Assembly (NCBI RefSeq): GCF_018811945.1
Contig: NZ_JACRVU010000005.1
Coordinates: 62,001-126,000, forward strand
Source: Gluconobacter sp. P1C6_b
GTDB lineage: Bacteria > Pseudomonadota > Alphaproteobacteria > Acetobacterales > Acetobacteraceae
Reading direction: 5' to 3'
DNA length: 64,000 nucleotides
Shown here: positions 28,181-36,797 of the stretch, piece after piece
How positions within the stretch are numbered: position 1 is the stretch's first letter
How the letters are laid out: each line of letters opens with the position of its first letter
The notes under the pieces: model-generated
What the model saw: only the letters and a program-made list of their open reading frames with translations
What the model was told of the DNA's origin: nothing
The model's database searches: none
Made by a program: the position numbers and the translations under genes

Positions 28181-29109
28181 TGGATACACCCCACTTTCTT
28201 GATACGAACCGGCCTGAGGTTCCGAACATGGTCGTTTCGGGCGGTGTCATGCCGTTCTATCTGGAACGGTCGCCGGTTCGGGGCCGGCTGGTACGGCTCG
28301 GGCCACTGGCGGATGCCATCCTGTCACGTCACGACAATCCCGATGCCGTCTCCCGGCTTGGCGGCGAGGCTCTGGCACTCGTAGCCGCCATGGTTTCGGC
28401 CCTGAAGTTCAAAGGTGCATTTTCCCTTCAGGTCAAGGGTGATGGGCCGGTTTCCATGTTGGTTGCAGATGCGACGGATAGCGGGGATCTGCGGTTTTTC
28501 GGACGTCTGCGTGAAGACGCCGATCGCGATGCGCTGCCCGGAACCGCCAAGGAACTTCTGGGCGACGGCTATATGGCCTTCACCATCGACCAGGGACCGG
28601 ACATGGACCGGCATCAGGGCATCGTCGACCTGACGGGCACGACGCTCGCCGATATGGCGATGAACTATTTCCGGACCAGTGAGCAGCATGACTGCTGGAT
28701 CCGGCTGTTCTGTGCGAAATCGCCTGACGGCTGGAAGGCCGGTGCACTGGTTCTGGAGCGTATTGCAGCCGAAGGCGGCATCGAGACCACCGAACAGGAC
28801 GAAGATGCGTGGGAAACCGCCTGCACTCTGGCCGAGACGGTAACGGAGCAGGAAGTCCTTGATCCGGACCTGTCGAACGAGCGGCTGATTCATCGGCTTT
28901 TTGGTACGCTGGATGTCCGTCTGGGCACTCCGCGGGCGCTGGCCTATGGCTGCCGATGCAACCGGGCGAGGCTCGCCTCCGTTCTGGAAACATTCCCTGA
29001 TGACGACCTCGACCACATGGTCGAGAATGGCGCCATCACGATGAACTGTGAATTCTGCAACGTGGGTTTCCGATTCACGCGCGATGAACTTGGAGCACGC
29101 TCTGCATGA
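28180..29109 (+). CDS. hslO: Redox-regulated chaperone Hsp33
   Basis: 309 residues. The C-terminal zinc switch is visible as CRC (in YGCRCNRARL) and CEFC (in MNCEFCNVGFRF), giving the CxC ... CxxC motif whose oxidation activates the holdase. The N-terminal domain has GEALALVAAMVSALKFKG and GIVDLTGTTLADMAMNYF, typical of Hsp33. It protects unfolded proteins during oxidative stress in the cytoplasm. It is translationally coupled to argF and to the following gene. Confidence 0.93.
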   Translation: MDTPHFLDTNRPEVPNMVVSGGVMPFYLERSPVRGRLVRLGPLADAILSRHDNPDAVSRLGGEALALVAAMVSALKFKGAFSLQVKGDGPVSMLVADATDSGDLRFFGRLREDADRDALPGTAKELLGDGYMAFTIDQGPDMDRHQGIVDLTGTTLADMAMNYFRTSEQHDCWIRLFCAKSPDGWKAGALVLERIAAEGGIETTEQDEDAWETACTLAETVTEQEVLDPDLSNERLIHRLFGTLDVRLGTPRALAYGCRCNRARLASVLETFPDDDLDHMVENGAITMNCEFCNVGFRFTRDELGARSA

Positions 29110-30065
29110 CTCTGCCCCTGCTTGATGACGTAAAGCTCGATGGCTTTCCGGTCGAGCAGCTTTATCCCGGCTGGGCGCCCCTCAGCCGGGCGCCGGTAGC
29201 GGATGATTTCAGCGTTGTGGTGTTTACCGAAGCAAGCACCAGCCGACAGGCCTGCTGGTGGCTTGAAGGCGAAAATTATCGTGGCAGCCATGTTCTGGCA
29301 CTGGATCCATCCTTGCGGAAACGCCTTCTGGCCGCCATGGATCCGGTGTTTTGGCCGCTGGCATCAGGAGTGCTGGGCTCTCCCCTGCCCGACCAGACCG
29401 GACCATCCTGCGACAGCCTGCCCGAAATCGCCGTGAACGAGCTTGCCGGTTCCTGGCTTGAAGGATACGCACCCCATACGCTCCTTCTGCCATCAGGCCA
29501 TGCGGATAGCGGCGAGGCGTTGCCATGTCCGAACGGCCGCAAAATCGGTGCAAACCGGATAACAGCTCTGCTGGCTGCCCAGCGCGGAAACGGCCCGCTG
29601 ATCGTTTCTTCGCCCTTCACAGCACTCCCACTGCTGGCGCAGATCACGTTCCAGACGGGCCCCTTGAGTGTCAGCCGCTTTCAGGAAGCCGATACGGTTT
29701 TCTACCTGATCTGGAATGACGCTCTTCCAGCCCTTCGCCCCTCTTTCTACTATCCCGATGCCCCGCTGGTTATCAGTGATGATCCGGGCGGCGCGATGAT
29801 CCCGGGGCTGATCCTGAGCTGGTACGCGCGCCATCCCGAACATGTGGTGCTGATCCGCGAGGCGCGCCCCTTCAGGGCCGAGGATTTCGGTGTCGGACAG
29901 GCGTCCGGCCTACGCCCGAAACCAGTGGAGGAGAATTCGTCCCCCCCGCCGGTCGCGCCAGCTTCCTCGCCGCTGCCGCTGAAACAACCAGCTTCCGCTT
30001 CCCCCCCTCAAGCGTCTAGACAGGGGCTGAAAAGTCGACTCAAGTCCCTTTTCGGTCGTCTGTAG
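29106..30065 (+). CDS. Hypothetical protein coupled to hslO
   Basis: 319 residues; the ATG overlaps the hslO stop (ATGA), so it is co-translated. I do not recognise a family. There is no signal peptide or membrane segment. The first 260 residues look like a mixed alpha/beta globular domain with one Cys pair region; the last 60 residues are rich in Pro, Ser and Ala and end in a basic KSRLKSLFGRL helix, which could bind a membrane surface. The position suggests a link to hslO or arginine synthesis, but this may only be operon convenience. Confidence 0.6.
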   Translation: MTLPLLDDVKLDGFPVEQLYPGWAPLSRAPVADDFSVVVFTEASTSRQACWWLEGENYRGSHVLALDPSLRKRLLAAMDPVFWPLASGVLGSPLPDQTGPSCDSLPEIAVNELAGSWLEGYAPHTLLLPSGHADSGEALPCPNGRKIGANRITALLAAQRGNGPLIVSSPFTALPLLAQITFQTGPLSVSRFQEADTVFYLIWNDALPALRPSFYYPDAPLVISDDPGGAMIPGLILSWYARHPEHVVLIREARPFRAEDFGVGQASGLRPKPVEENSSPPPVAPASSPLPLKQPASASPPQASRQGLKSRLKSLFGRL

Positions 30066-30084
30066 CGCCTTCAGGAGACAGGAT

Positions 30085-30903
30085 ATGCCCGTACGTTACT
30101 GGACTGGTCTGAGTGCTCTGGTGCTGTCCCTTGGCGTGGCAGCATGCTCCGATGGAGACGCGGACCAGACCTTTCCTCCGCTTGATTACAGCTATCTGTC
30201 CCAGATCCATCTGAACGTAGCGTCGATTGACGTGCAGGATGAAGCTCCCGCTGCGCCGGGCTCTCTGTCCGCAAAGGCTCCCGTCGCACCGGACCAGGCT
30301 CTGAAGGCCATGGCAAACCAGCGTCTGGTAGCCAGCGGAACCTCGGGCAAGGCCGACTTCATCATCAAGCAGGCCTATCTGAACCGGGCAGGCGATAACG
30401 CGGTAACCGGCGCCATGGATGTACAGCTTAACGTCGCGGATGCCGGTAACCAGCATACCGGTTTCGTCCATGCGCGCATCACCCACAAGCTGGATGCGGG
30501 AGACCGGGATCCGACCTCGCGCAAGGAACTCTATACCCTTACCAGCCAGATGATGCAGGACATGAACGTGGAACTGGAATTCCAGATCCGCAAGAAGCTC
30601 CTCTCCTGGATGACGGATGCCGCCGGAACTCCGCTCGTCAATGGCGGCATCCAGCAGCAGACGCTTGGAGCACCTGGAACAGAACCGGTGGCCGCCCCGA
30701 CAACGCCGGCACTTTCTACAGAGACTACCCCGGGATCAGCCACGTCCGAAAAAGCAGCAGCCCCCGCTGTCGCGCCGAGCGCACCGGACGCCATTTTCCC
30801 CACAGGATCCGACACCGAGACGGCACCGGCACCAGCCACCCAGCACTCGCCCCAGCCCGGAATACTGAAACTTCCCTCAACAGACAGCACCGAAACGCAC
30901 TGA
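30085..30903 (+). CDS. Putative lipoprotein with Pro/Thr/Ala-rich tail
   Basis: 272 residues. The signal peptide ends in the lipobox VAACS, predicting a lipid anchor at about Cys21. A globular part (residues about 30-180) contains QMMQDMNVELEFQIRKKLLSWM, and the last 80 residues are Ala/Pro/Thr-rich and probably unstructured. The gene lies 19 bases after the previous gene and is the last of the argD operon series. It is unrelated in sequence to any family I recognise. Confidence 0.6.
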   Translation: MPVRYWTGLSALVLSLGVAACSDGDADQTFPPLDYSYLSQIHLNVASIDVQDEAPAAPGSLSAKAPVAPDQALKAMANQRLVASGTSGKADFIIKQAYLNRAGDNAVTGAMDVQLNVADAGNQHTGFVHARITHKLDAGDRDPTSRKELYTLTSQMMQDMNVELEFQIRKKLLSWMTDAAGTPLVNGGIQQQTLGAPGTEPVAAPTTPALSTETTPGSATSEKAAAPAVAPSAPDAIFPTGSDTETAPAPATQHSPQPGILKLPSTDSTETH

Positions 30904-31041
30904 TTCACGCCTCTCGTCCTGTTGTGATGAGCACATGGCTGGTGAACTGCGCCTGCCTTCGTTAGGGAGAAGGCATTCCTTTTGTAAAATGACCGTTTCC
31001 AGATTTTCTGTTATTTCTGGTTCTACTGTCCGGAGAAACCT

Positions 31042-31752
31042 GTGCCCCCCATGGAACCGACACTGAACCGTCCGCTCCGCCGCAGTTTCGTGAAAGGGCT
31101 TCTTGGAACCACATCATTCTGGATGGCTTCGGGAAATGCCTCATGGACAGCAGCGCTGGCGGCTGAGGCAGCCCATCCCTATCAGCCCACCTTTTTCGAT
31201 GCGATGGAATACCGGTTTGTAGAGGCCGCCAGCGAGCGCCTCTTTCCTGCTGACGATAACGGGCCGGGCGCAAAAGCGCTGGGGGTAGCGGAATTCATCG
31301 ACCGTCAGATGCAGACCCCTTATGCCCGGGGGGAGAACTGGTACATGTCTGGCCCCTTCCAGCAGGGCCCGGCCAATCTGGGGTATCAGCTCCCCTTTGT
31401 CCCGCGCGACCTGTATCGCAACGGCATCGCAGGCGTTGAGCACTACACCCGACAACATTACGGCAAAGGCTTTGCAGACCTTTCGCCGGTGCAGCAGGAT
31501 GAAATCCTGACTGCACTTGAAGGGGGATCGGTCCAGCTTGGCGAAGTCCCGGGACGCGTCTTTTTCGAGCAGCTCCGGACCAATACACTTGAAGGCGCCT
31601 TCGCCGATCCGCTTTACGGTGGCAACCGGGGGCTTGGCGGCTGGATCATGCTGGGTTTCCCTGGCGCCAGGGCGGATTTCATGGACTGGGTCAATCAGGA
31701 AGGCGCTCCCTATCCCCTTGCGCCGGTCTCCATTTCAGGAGAGAGCGCGTAA
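31042..31752 (+). CDS. Membrane sugar-acid dehydrogenase small subunit (gluconate 2-dehydrogenase subunit 3 family)
   Basis: 236 residues from GTG 31042 with GGAG six bases upstream. The N-terminus carries the Tat motif RRSFVKG (Arg13-Arg14) before a hydrophobic stretch, so it is exported folded and carries its large partner, which lacks a signal peptide. The rest matches the subunit 3 family: FVEAASERLFPADDNGPGA, EFIDRQM, and FADPLYGGNRGLGGWIMLGFPG. It is the chaperone-like partner in the periplasmic FAD/cytochrome dehydrogenase. It is the first gene of a three-gene operon. Confidence 0.88.
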   Translation: MPPMEPTLNRPLRRSFVKGLLGTTSFWMASGNASWTAALAAEAAHPYQPTFFDAMEYRFVEAASERLFPADDNGPGAKALGVAEFIDRQMQTPYARGENWYMSGPFQQGPANLGYQLPFVPRDLYRNGIAGVEHYTRQHYGKGFADLSPVQQDEILTALEGGSVQLGEVPGRVFFEQLRTNTLEGAFADPLYGGNRGLGGWIMLGFPGARADFMDWVNQEGAPYPLAPVSISGESA

Positions 31753-31753
31753 C

Positions 31754-33532
31754 ATGGGCAGGACGCATGTTGATGCAGTCATCGTTGGCGCTGGCTGGGC
31801 CGGTTCGATCATGGCCAAGGAACTGACCGAAGCCGGGTTATCCGTCATCATGCTGGAACGTGGCCCCGAGCGGACGACGCCCGTCGAAGGTGCCTATCCG
31901 GAATCAATCGATGAACTGCGCGGCGCCGTGCGCAAGCGCCTTTTCCAGAACCTGTCCCAGTCCACAGTGACGATCCGCAATACGATGGATCAGACGGCAC
32001 TGCCTTACCGTCAGCTCGCAGCTTTTCTGCCTGGAGAAGGCGTGGGCGGAGCCGGGCTACACTGGTCGGGAGTGCATTTTCGCGTTGCCCCCGAAGATCT
32101 GAGACTGCGGAGCTCCGTGATCGAACGCTACGGTGAGAAATTCATTCCCGACGGCATGAACCTTCAGGATTATGGCGTCACCTATGAAGAACTCGAACCA
32201 TTTTTCGACAAGGCGGAAAAGGTCTTTGGCACGTCTGGAGAAGCGTACAAGGTTCAGGGGAAAATCGTTGGAAACGGAAATATTTTTTCTCCGGATCGTT
32301 CCGATAATTTTCCACTTCCAGCCATGAAGGATACCTTTTCAGCATCGATCTTCCGCGATGCTGCGAAAAATGCGGGATATCATCCCTACGCCCTGCCTGC
32401 TGCCAACGCATCACGACAATACACCAACCCCTATGGCTGTCAGATGGGGCCATGCAATTTCTGCGGCTATTGCAGCGGCTATGACTGCTACCTGTACTCC
32501 AAAGCCTCGCCCAACGTGAATATCCTGCCCGCCTTACGGCAGAACCCGGGATTTACCCTTGTCCCGAACGCCCATGTCCTTCGGATCGATCTCGACAGCG
32601 CGAAAACAAAAGCAACCGGGGTGACCTATCTGGACACAAAGAGCCGGAAGGAAATGTCCCTTTCTGCCGATCTGGTGATCCTGGGGGCGTTCCAGTTCAA
32701 CAATGTTCATCTGATGCTGGTGTCCGGCATTGGAAAACCTTACGATCCGGTCAGCAATACCGGGACGGTCGGGCGCAATTTCGTTTACCAGACCATTACA
32801 TCCTCGCGCGTCTGGCTCCCCTCTTCGACCTACACCAACCAGTTCGTCGGTGCCGGCGGGAGCGGTGTCGCCATTGACGATTTCAATAGCATGAATTTTG
32901 ACCATGGGCCGCTTGGTTTTGTGGGGGGATCGCCTGTCTGGGTCAATCAGGCGGGTGTGAAACCGATTGCCGCCGCCATAGGCGCTGGCGGAGGTGGAAC
33001 ACCACGATGGGGCTCGGCCTACAAGAATGCCCTGATCAATACCTACAAGCATTCTCTGGGTATTGATGCCCATGGAAGCAATATGGCGTATCGGGATGTC
33101 TATCTGGATCTCGATCCGACATGGAAGGATGTTTATGGGCAGCCACTGCTTCGCATGACCTTCACATGGAAGGACAATGATATCCGCATGAACCAGTACG
33201 TCGTCAGCAGGATCGAGCCCATCGCCCGCGCGATGGGGGCGACAAAGATGAATCTGGTTCACCTCAATGCCGGGCAGCCCTTTGACACCCGTAATTATCA
33301 GACCACCCATCTGGGAGGCGGCGCCATCATGGGAGACAATCCCCAGACAAGTGCACTCAACCGCTATCTCCAGAGCTGGGATGTATCCAATGTCTTTGTC
33401 ATCGGATCGAACGCTTTCCCACAGGGAATGGGCTATAATCCAACGGGAGTGGTGGCCGCTCTGGCCTACTGGGCCGCACATCACATCCGGACGACCTACC
33501 TGAAATCCCCTGGCCCCCTGGTGAAGGCATGA
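31754..33532 (+). CDS. FAD-containing sugar-acid dehydrogenase large subunit (GMC family)
   Basis: 592 residues from ATG 31754, two bases after the previous stop. The N-terminal FAD motif is Gly12-x-Gly14-x-x-Gly17. Cys229, 234, 237, 240 and 245 form a cluster (GCQMGPCNFCGYC), the type that holds an Fe-S cluster in FAD-glucose dehydrogenase relatives. C-terminal GMC signatures are HLGGGAIMGDN and NVFVIGSNAFPQGMGYNPT. It oxidises gluconate or 2-ketogluconate in the periplasm. The exact substrate cannot be decided from sequence: FAD-gluconate and 2-ketogluconate dehydrogenases share this layout. Confidence 0.87.
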   Translation: MGRTHVDAVIVGAGWAGSIMAKELTEAGLSVIMLERGPERTTPVEGAYPESIDELRGAVRKRLFQNLSQSTVTIRNTMDQTALPYRQLAAFLPGEGVGGAGLHWSGVHFRVAPEDLRLRSSVIERYGEKFIPDGMNLQDYGVTYEELEPFFDKAEKVFGTSGEAYKVQGKIVGNGNIFSPDRSDNFPLPAMKDTFSASIFRDAAKNAGYHPYALPAANASRQYTNPYGCQMGPCNFCGYCSGYDCYLYSKASPNVNILPALRQNPGFTLVPNAHVLRIDLDSAKTKATGVTYLDTKSRKEMSLSADLVILGAFQFNNVHLMLVSGIGKPYDPVSNTGTVGRNFVYQTITSSRVWLPSSTYTNQFVGAGGSGVAIDDFNSMNFDHGPLGFVGGSPVWVNQAGVKPIAAAIGAGGGGTPRWGSAYKNALINTYKHSLGIDAHGSNMAYRDVYLDLDPTWKDVYGQPLLRMTFTWKDNDIRMNQYVVSRIEPIARAMGATKMNLVHLNAGQPFDTRNYQTTHLGGGAIMGDNPQTSALNRYLQSWDVSNVFVIGSNAFPQGMGYNPTGVVAALAYWAAHHIRTTYLKSPGPLVKA

Positions 33533-34842
33533 AATGGCCGCTGTTCATCGCCTGCTTTCTGGGAATGGCTCTCACAGCAGAAGCCACAGCGCAGGACTCT
33601 GACAAAGCCGTTGTAGAAAAGGGACGCTATCTGGCCGCAGCGTCCGACTGCGCTGCCTGTCATTCCGTTCATGGCAAACCGGAGTATTCCGGAGGTGTAT
33701 CATTTTTCCTGCCAATGGGAAAAATCTATTCCACCAATATCACTCCGGATCCAGATCACGGGATCGGCCGCTATACGGAAGCCCAGTTCGAACAGGCATT
33801 GCGACAAGGCATCCGCCGCGATGGTTCAACACTTTATCCTGCCATGCCCTTTCCGTCCTATGCCCGACTGACCGACAACGATATCCACGCCCTTTTCGTC
33901 TATTTCAGGGACGGCGTTGAAGCTGTGCCGGTTTCAGCGCCCAAGAATGAGATCCCTTGGCCGCTGTCCATGCGCTGGCCCCTGACATTCTGGCGCTGGG
34001 CCTTTGCTCCCACGCCCCATAAGGCGATCACCAGCACGGCAGGCGAGTTCACCGACCCACTGCTTGAGCGGGGCGCCTATCTCGTGGAAGGGCCGGCTCA
34101 TTGCGGCGCCTGCCATTCCCCGCGCGCCATCACCATGCAGGAAAAAGCCCTGACTGCGCATGACGGCAGCCTTTATCTGGCTGGTGGCGCACCAGTAGAT
34201 GGCTGGACGCCACCATCGCTCCGTCAGGAAAACCGGACCGGACTGGGCCGCTGGAGTGAGGAAGACATTGTTTCATTCCTCAAGACCGGCCGTTCTAACA
34301 CCGGCAGCGTTTTCGGCTCCATGACCTCCGCCATTCTGCACGGCACACAGAAACTGACCGACAACGACCTGCACGCCATCGCACATTATCTCAAAAGCCT
34401 GCCGTCCGCCGACCGGACACAGACGCCATGGACGTATGATACCACGATCACCGACCAGCTTCACAAAGCGGACCTGTCTTCACGCGGCGCCCGCATCTAT
34501 GTCGATCGGTGTGCAGCCTGTCATCGGACTGATGGAAAAGGCTATCCGGCCGTTTTTCCAGCCCTGGCTGGCAATCCTGTCATGATGCAGAGCGATGCCA
34601 TGTCTCTCGTTCACATCGTTCAGAAGGGCGCAAGCCTTCCTGCCATGACAGCCGCGCCCTCCTCCATCACGATGCCCGCTTTCAGTCACAAGCTGACCGA
34701 TCAGCAGATTGCCGATGTCGTGACTTTCATCCGCCATGCCTGGGGCAACAATGCTTCTTCCGTTTCAGCAGAAGACGTCAGACAGTTCAGCCGGACCATG
34801 CCCCCACCAGATATGGCAGATGATGCAGTCTCCCTGAACTGA
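33529..34842 (+). CDS. Tri-haem cytochrome c subunit of the dehydrogenase
   Basis: 437 residues; ATG overlaps the large-subunit stop (ATGA). A signal peptide (first 23 residues) is followed by three class I cytochrome c domains with haem motifs Cys41-x-x-Cys44-His, Cys192-x-x-Cys195-His and Cys328-x-x-Cys331-His. Axial Met candidates lie in GGVSFFLPMGK, YPAMPFPSY and TMPAFSHKL. It passes electrons from the flavoprotein to ubiquinone at the periplasmic face. Its stop is 8 bases from the stop of the phage fibre gene on the other strand. Confidence 0.92.
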   Translation: MKWPLFIACFLGMALTAEATAQDSDKAVVEKGRYLAAASDCAACHSVHGKPEYSGGVSFFLPMGKIYSTNITPDPDHGIGRYTEAQFEQALRQGIRRDGSTLYPAMPFPSYARLTDNDIHALFVYFRDGVEAVPVSAPKNEIPWPLSMRWPLTFWRWAFAPTPHKAITSTAGEFTDPLLERGAYLVEGPAHCGACHSPRAITMQEKALTAHDGSLYLAGGAPVDGWTPPSLRQENRTGLGRWSEEDIVSFLKTGRSNTGSVFGSMTSAILHGTQKLTDNDLHAIAHYLKSLPSADRTQTPWTYDTTITDQLHKADLSSRGARIYVDRCAACHRTDGKGYPAVFPALAGNPVMMQSDAMSLVHIVQKGASLPAMTAAPSSITMPAFSHKLTDQQIADVVTFIRHAWGNNASSVSAEDVRQFSRTMPPPDMADDAVSLN

Positions 34843-34850
34843 ACGCCGTC

Positions 34851-36107
34851 TCAGGGCAGGAATCGGTACAGCACACAGCCCTGATACCCAGTCCCACCAC
34901 TGGAAGACACTCCCTCAGCCGTCGCCGAGTAAGAGCCGCCGCCACCTGCGCCATATCGCGTGGCAAGGCGCCCCCCCTGGTTGCCACAGCGTCCGGCACC
35001 TCCCCAGGGGCCATCCCCACCATATCCGGAGAACGTATAGGCGTTGCACTGCCCGTCCCCACCAGAGGTTCCGCTCTGGTTCCAGATCGTGCCGCCAGAA
35101 GCATTGCCGCCCACACCGCCAGCAGATCCAGTCGAGGAATAAAAGGTTCCGCCCTGTCCACCTTCGGCTTGCAGAAGCGTCTGCCCATTGTAACTCACCA
35201 GTGAAGTCCCGCCTGTCTGCTCGGACCCCCCGCCACTTCCGACGGTGATCGCCAGACCATTTCCCTGCGTGGGACTGACGGCATATATACCCCAGGCATC
35301 TCCCCCACCGCCTCCACCGGCACCGGAAAACGCACCGGCAGTGGTCATCGACTGAGAAGCAGCCCCACCGCCTCCACCCCCAATAACCCGCAGTTCCACC
35401 CGGGATGCCCATGCCGGAACGGGAACCGAGCCATTCACGGCCACCAGCGTCATGGGTTCCGTACAGGCCTTGAGGAGAGCCTGCGTCGCCAGTTCCGGGA
35501 TGGTCGGCCAGAAAACCTGTCCTGGCTGAACCGTCACACCTGACAGGCTGCTCGCCCCCTGTGGGACCGCAATCGTATAAAGCGCCACAATGCATCCGCC
35601 AGAAGGCGCAGAAGGCGGACTGGCAGCAGCCACCAGAGAAATCACACCTGCCCGGCGCACCGGCAGCGCGCCACCGTCATTCTGGATTCCTGCCTGCGTC
35701 TGCGACGGATTGCTGGCATTGAAAAACGGCAGCACGGTCGGATCGGCATCCTGCTCGGAACAGAGTGCATAAACGGTATAGGTATTTCCGCTCCCGGGAA
35801 GGGTCACGGTCTGCGAGGTCGTGCTGACATACTGGCATGTGAGAGCCGTTGTATCTGCCGCAAGACCACCGCCATTGCCGCCCAGACTGGTGGCGTCCAT
35901 GACGCCCGGCGCCAGGATCGAACCCGCCTCGACCGTCAGACTCAGATCGCTGGAAGATGCAGAATATCCCAGTCCGGACGCGGCCATCACATTCGGACCA
36001 TACAGCATGGACGCCAGGTTTCCGAAAGCAGCCTTGGTATAACGCCCAGTCCGCAGAAGATCCGTGTCGAGCGGGATGGATCCCGCATAAACGATTGCCC
36101 GATCCAT
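34851..36107 (-). CDS. Phage tail fibre protein with glycine-rich tip
   Basis: 418 residues. The first 230 residues look like a fibre/collar segment (IVYAGSIPLDTDLLRTGRYTKAAFGNLA at the start, attaching to the baseplate). After VPAWASRVELRVIGGGGGG the C-terminal 170 residues are dominated by Gly, Ser and aromatic residues, similar in style to polyglycine sandwich tips and glycine-rich domains of phage receptor-binding proteins. This part probably meets the host surface. The ATG overlaps the preceding stop (TAATG). Confidence 0.65.
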   Translation of the reverse strand: MDRAIVYAGSIPLDTDLLRTGRYTKAAFGNLASMLYGPNVMAASGLGYSASSSDLSLTVEAGSILAPGVMDATSLGGNGGGLAADTTALTCQYVSTTSQTVTLPGSGNTYTVYALCSEQDADPTVLPFFNASNPSQTQAGIQNDGGALPVRRAGVISLVAAASPPSAPSGGCIVALYTIAVPQGASSLSGVTVQPGQVFWPTIPELATQALLKACTEPMTLVAVNGSVPVPAWASRVELRVIGGGGGGAASQSMTTAGAFSGAGGGGGGDAWGIYAVSPTQGNGLAITVGSGGGSEQTGGTSLVSYNGQTLLQAEGGQGGTFYSSTGSAGGVGGNASGGTIWNQSGTSGGDGQCNAYTFSGYGGDGPWGGAGRCGNQGGRLATRYGAGGGGSYSATAEGVSSSGGTGYQGCVLYRFLP

Positions 36108-36793
36108 TAATTTTTCACCTTGATCCAGCCGGTAACACCCATGGCCGCCGTCTGATCGACGGCGCGGCAGACTGCCGCCAGACCTGCGGCCTTTCCCAGC
36201 TGTGTTTCTACAAAGAACTGACCACCCTGAAGGCTGCCGTAACGCAGGGCCGCCGCACCATAACCGTACCCCCCACCCATGGCAGGCGCCGTGGCGCAGC
36301 CAAGGGCATGGCAGTCAGAAGCATTCAGAGTTTCAATGATGAGCGGCTGTACACCGGTCGCCGCAACAATCGCATTCGTCACGGCCTGACGGGTGTTGCG
36401 TTCAGCAAACAACGAAGCATTGATACGTTTGCGATAGACGGCATCTGTTTCGGAAGCCTGACGAACCAAACCGCTTTCACCGAAATAATCGTCCGCAGCC
36501 ATGTCCAGAAACGCGCCGCTCATTGTCGAAAGACGCATCTGCGGAGAACACTCCAGCATCAGTTGCCAGATGCCAGCCAGGACAGCAGCAAACCCGCGCA
36601 GCAGAGCCGCCAGGACCGGTGCAACCTCCTCATCCAGTCCCTGAGGCTCCGCAGGAAACCAGCCCTTGGGCAAAAGCCGCCGGAGCCGGCCTGCAAAATC
36701 ATCTACCGAACCCGGAGCCGCTCCCGTATCGAAAAGGATGCATCCATCCGACGCCCGGAGAATATCCCGGCCTTCGTCATAGAGAATACCCAT
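36107..36793 (-). CDS. Phage baseplate/tail protein I-like
   Basis: 228 residues. LRRLLPKGWFPAE near the N-terminus, a long helical middle, and AERNTRQAVTNAIVAATG fit the tail protein I / YmfQ type of baseplate proteins that follow the gpJ gene and link baseplate to fibres in P2- and Mu-like phages. Assignment rests mainly on this position between the baseplate J gene and the fibre gene and on the LLPxG motif. Confidence 0.6.
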   Translation of the reverse strand: MGILYDEGRDILRASDGCILFDTGAAPGSVDDFAGRLRRLLPKGWFPAEPQGLDEEVAPVLAALLRGFAAVLAGIWQLMLECSPQMRLSTMSGAFLDMAADDYFGESGLVRQASETDAVYRKRINASLFAERNTRQAVTNAIVAATGVQPLIIETLNASDCHALGCATAPAMGGGYGYGAAALRYGSLQGGQFFVETQLGKAAGLAAVCRAVDQTAAMGVTGWIKVKN

Positions 36794-36797
36794 CCGA

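Noticed and set aside
34820-34870. Attachment site at the left end of the phage block
   Set aside because: No direct repeat shared with the 54990-55555 region and no tRNA or integrase was found.
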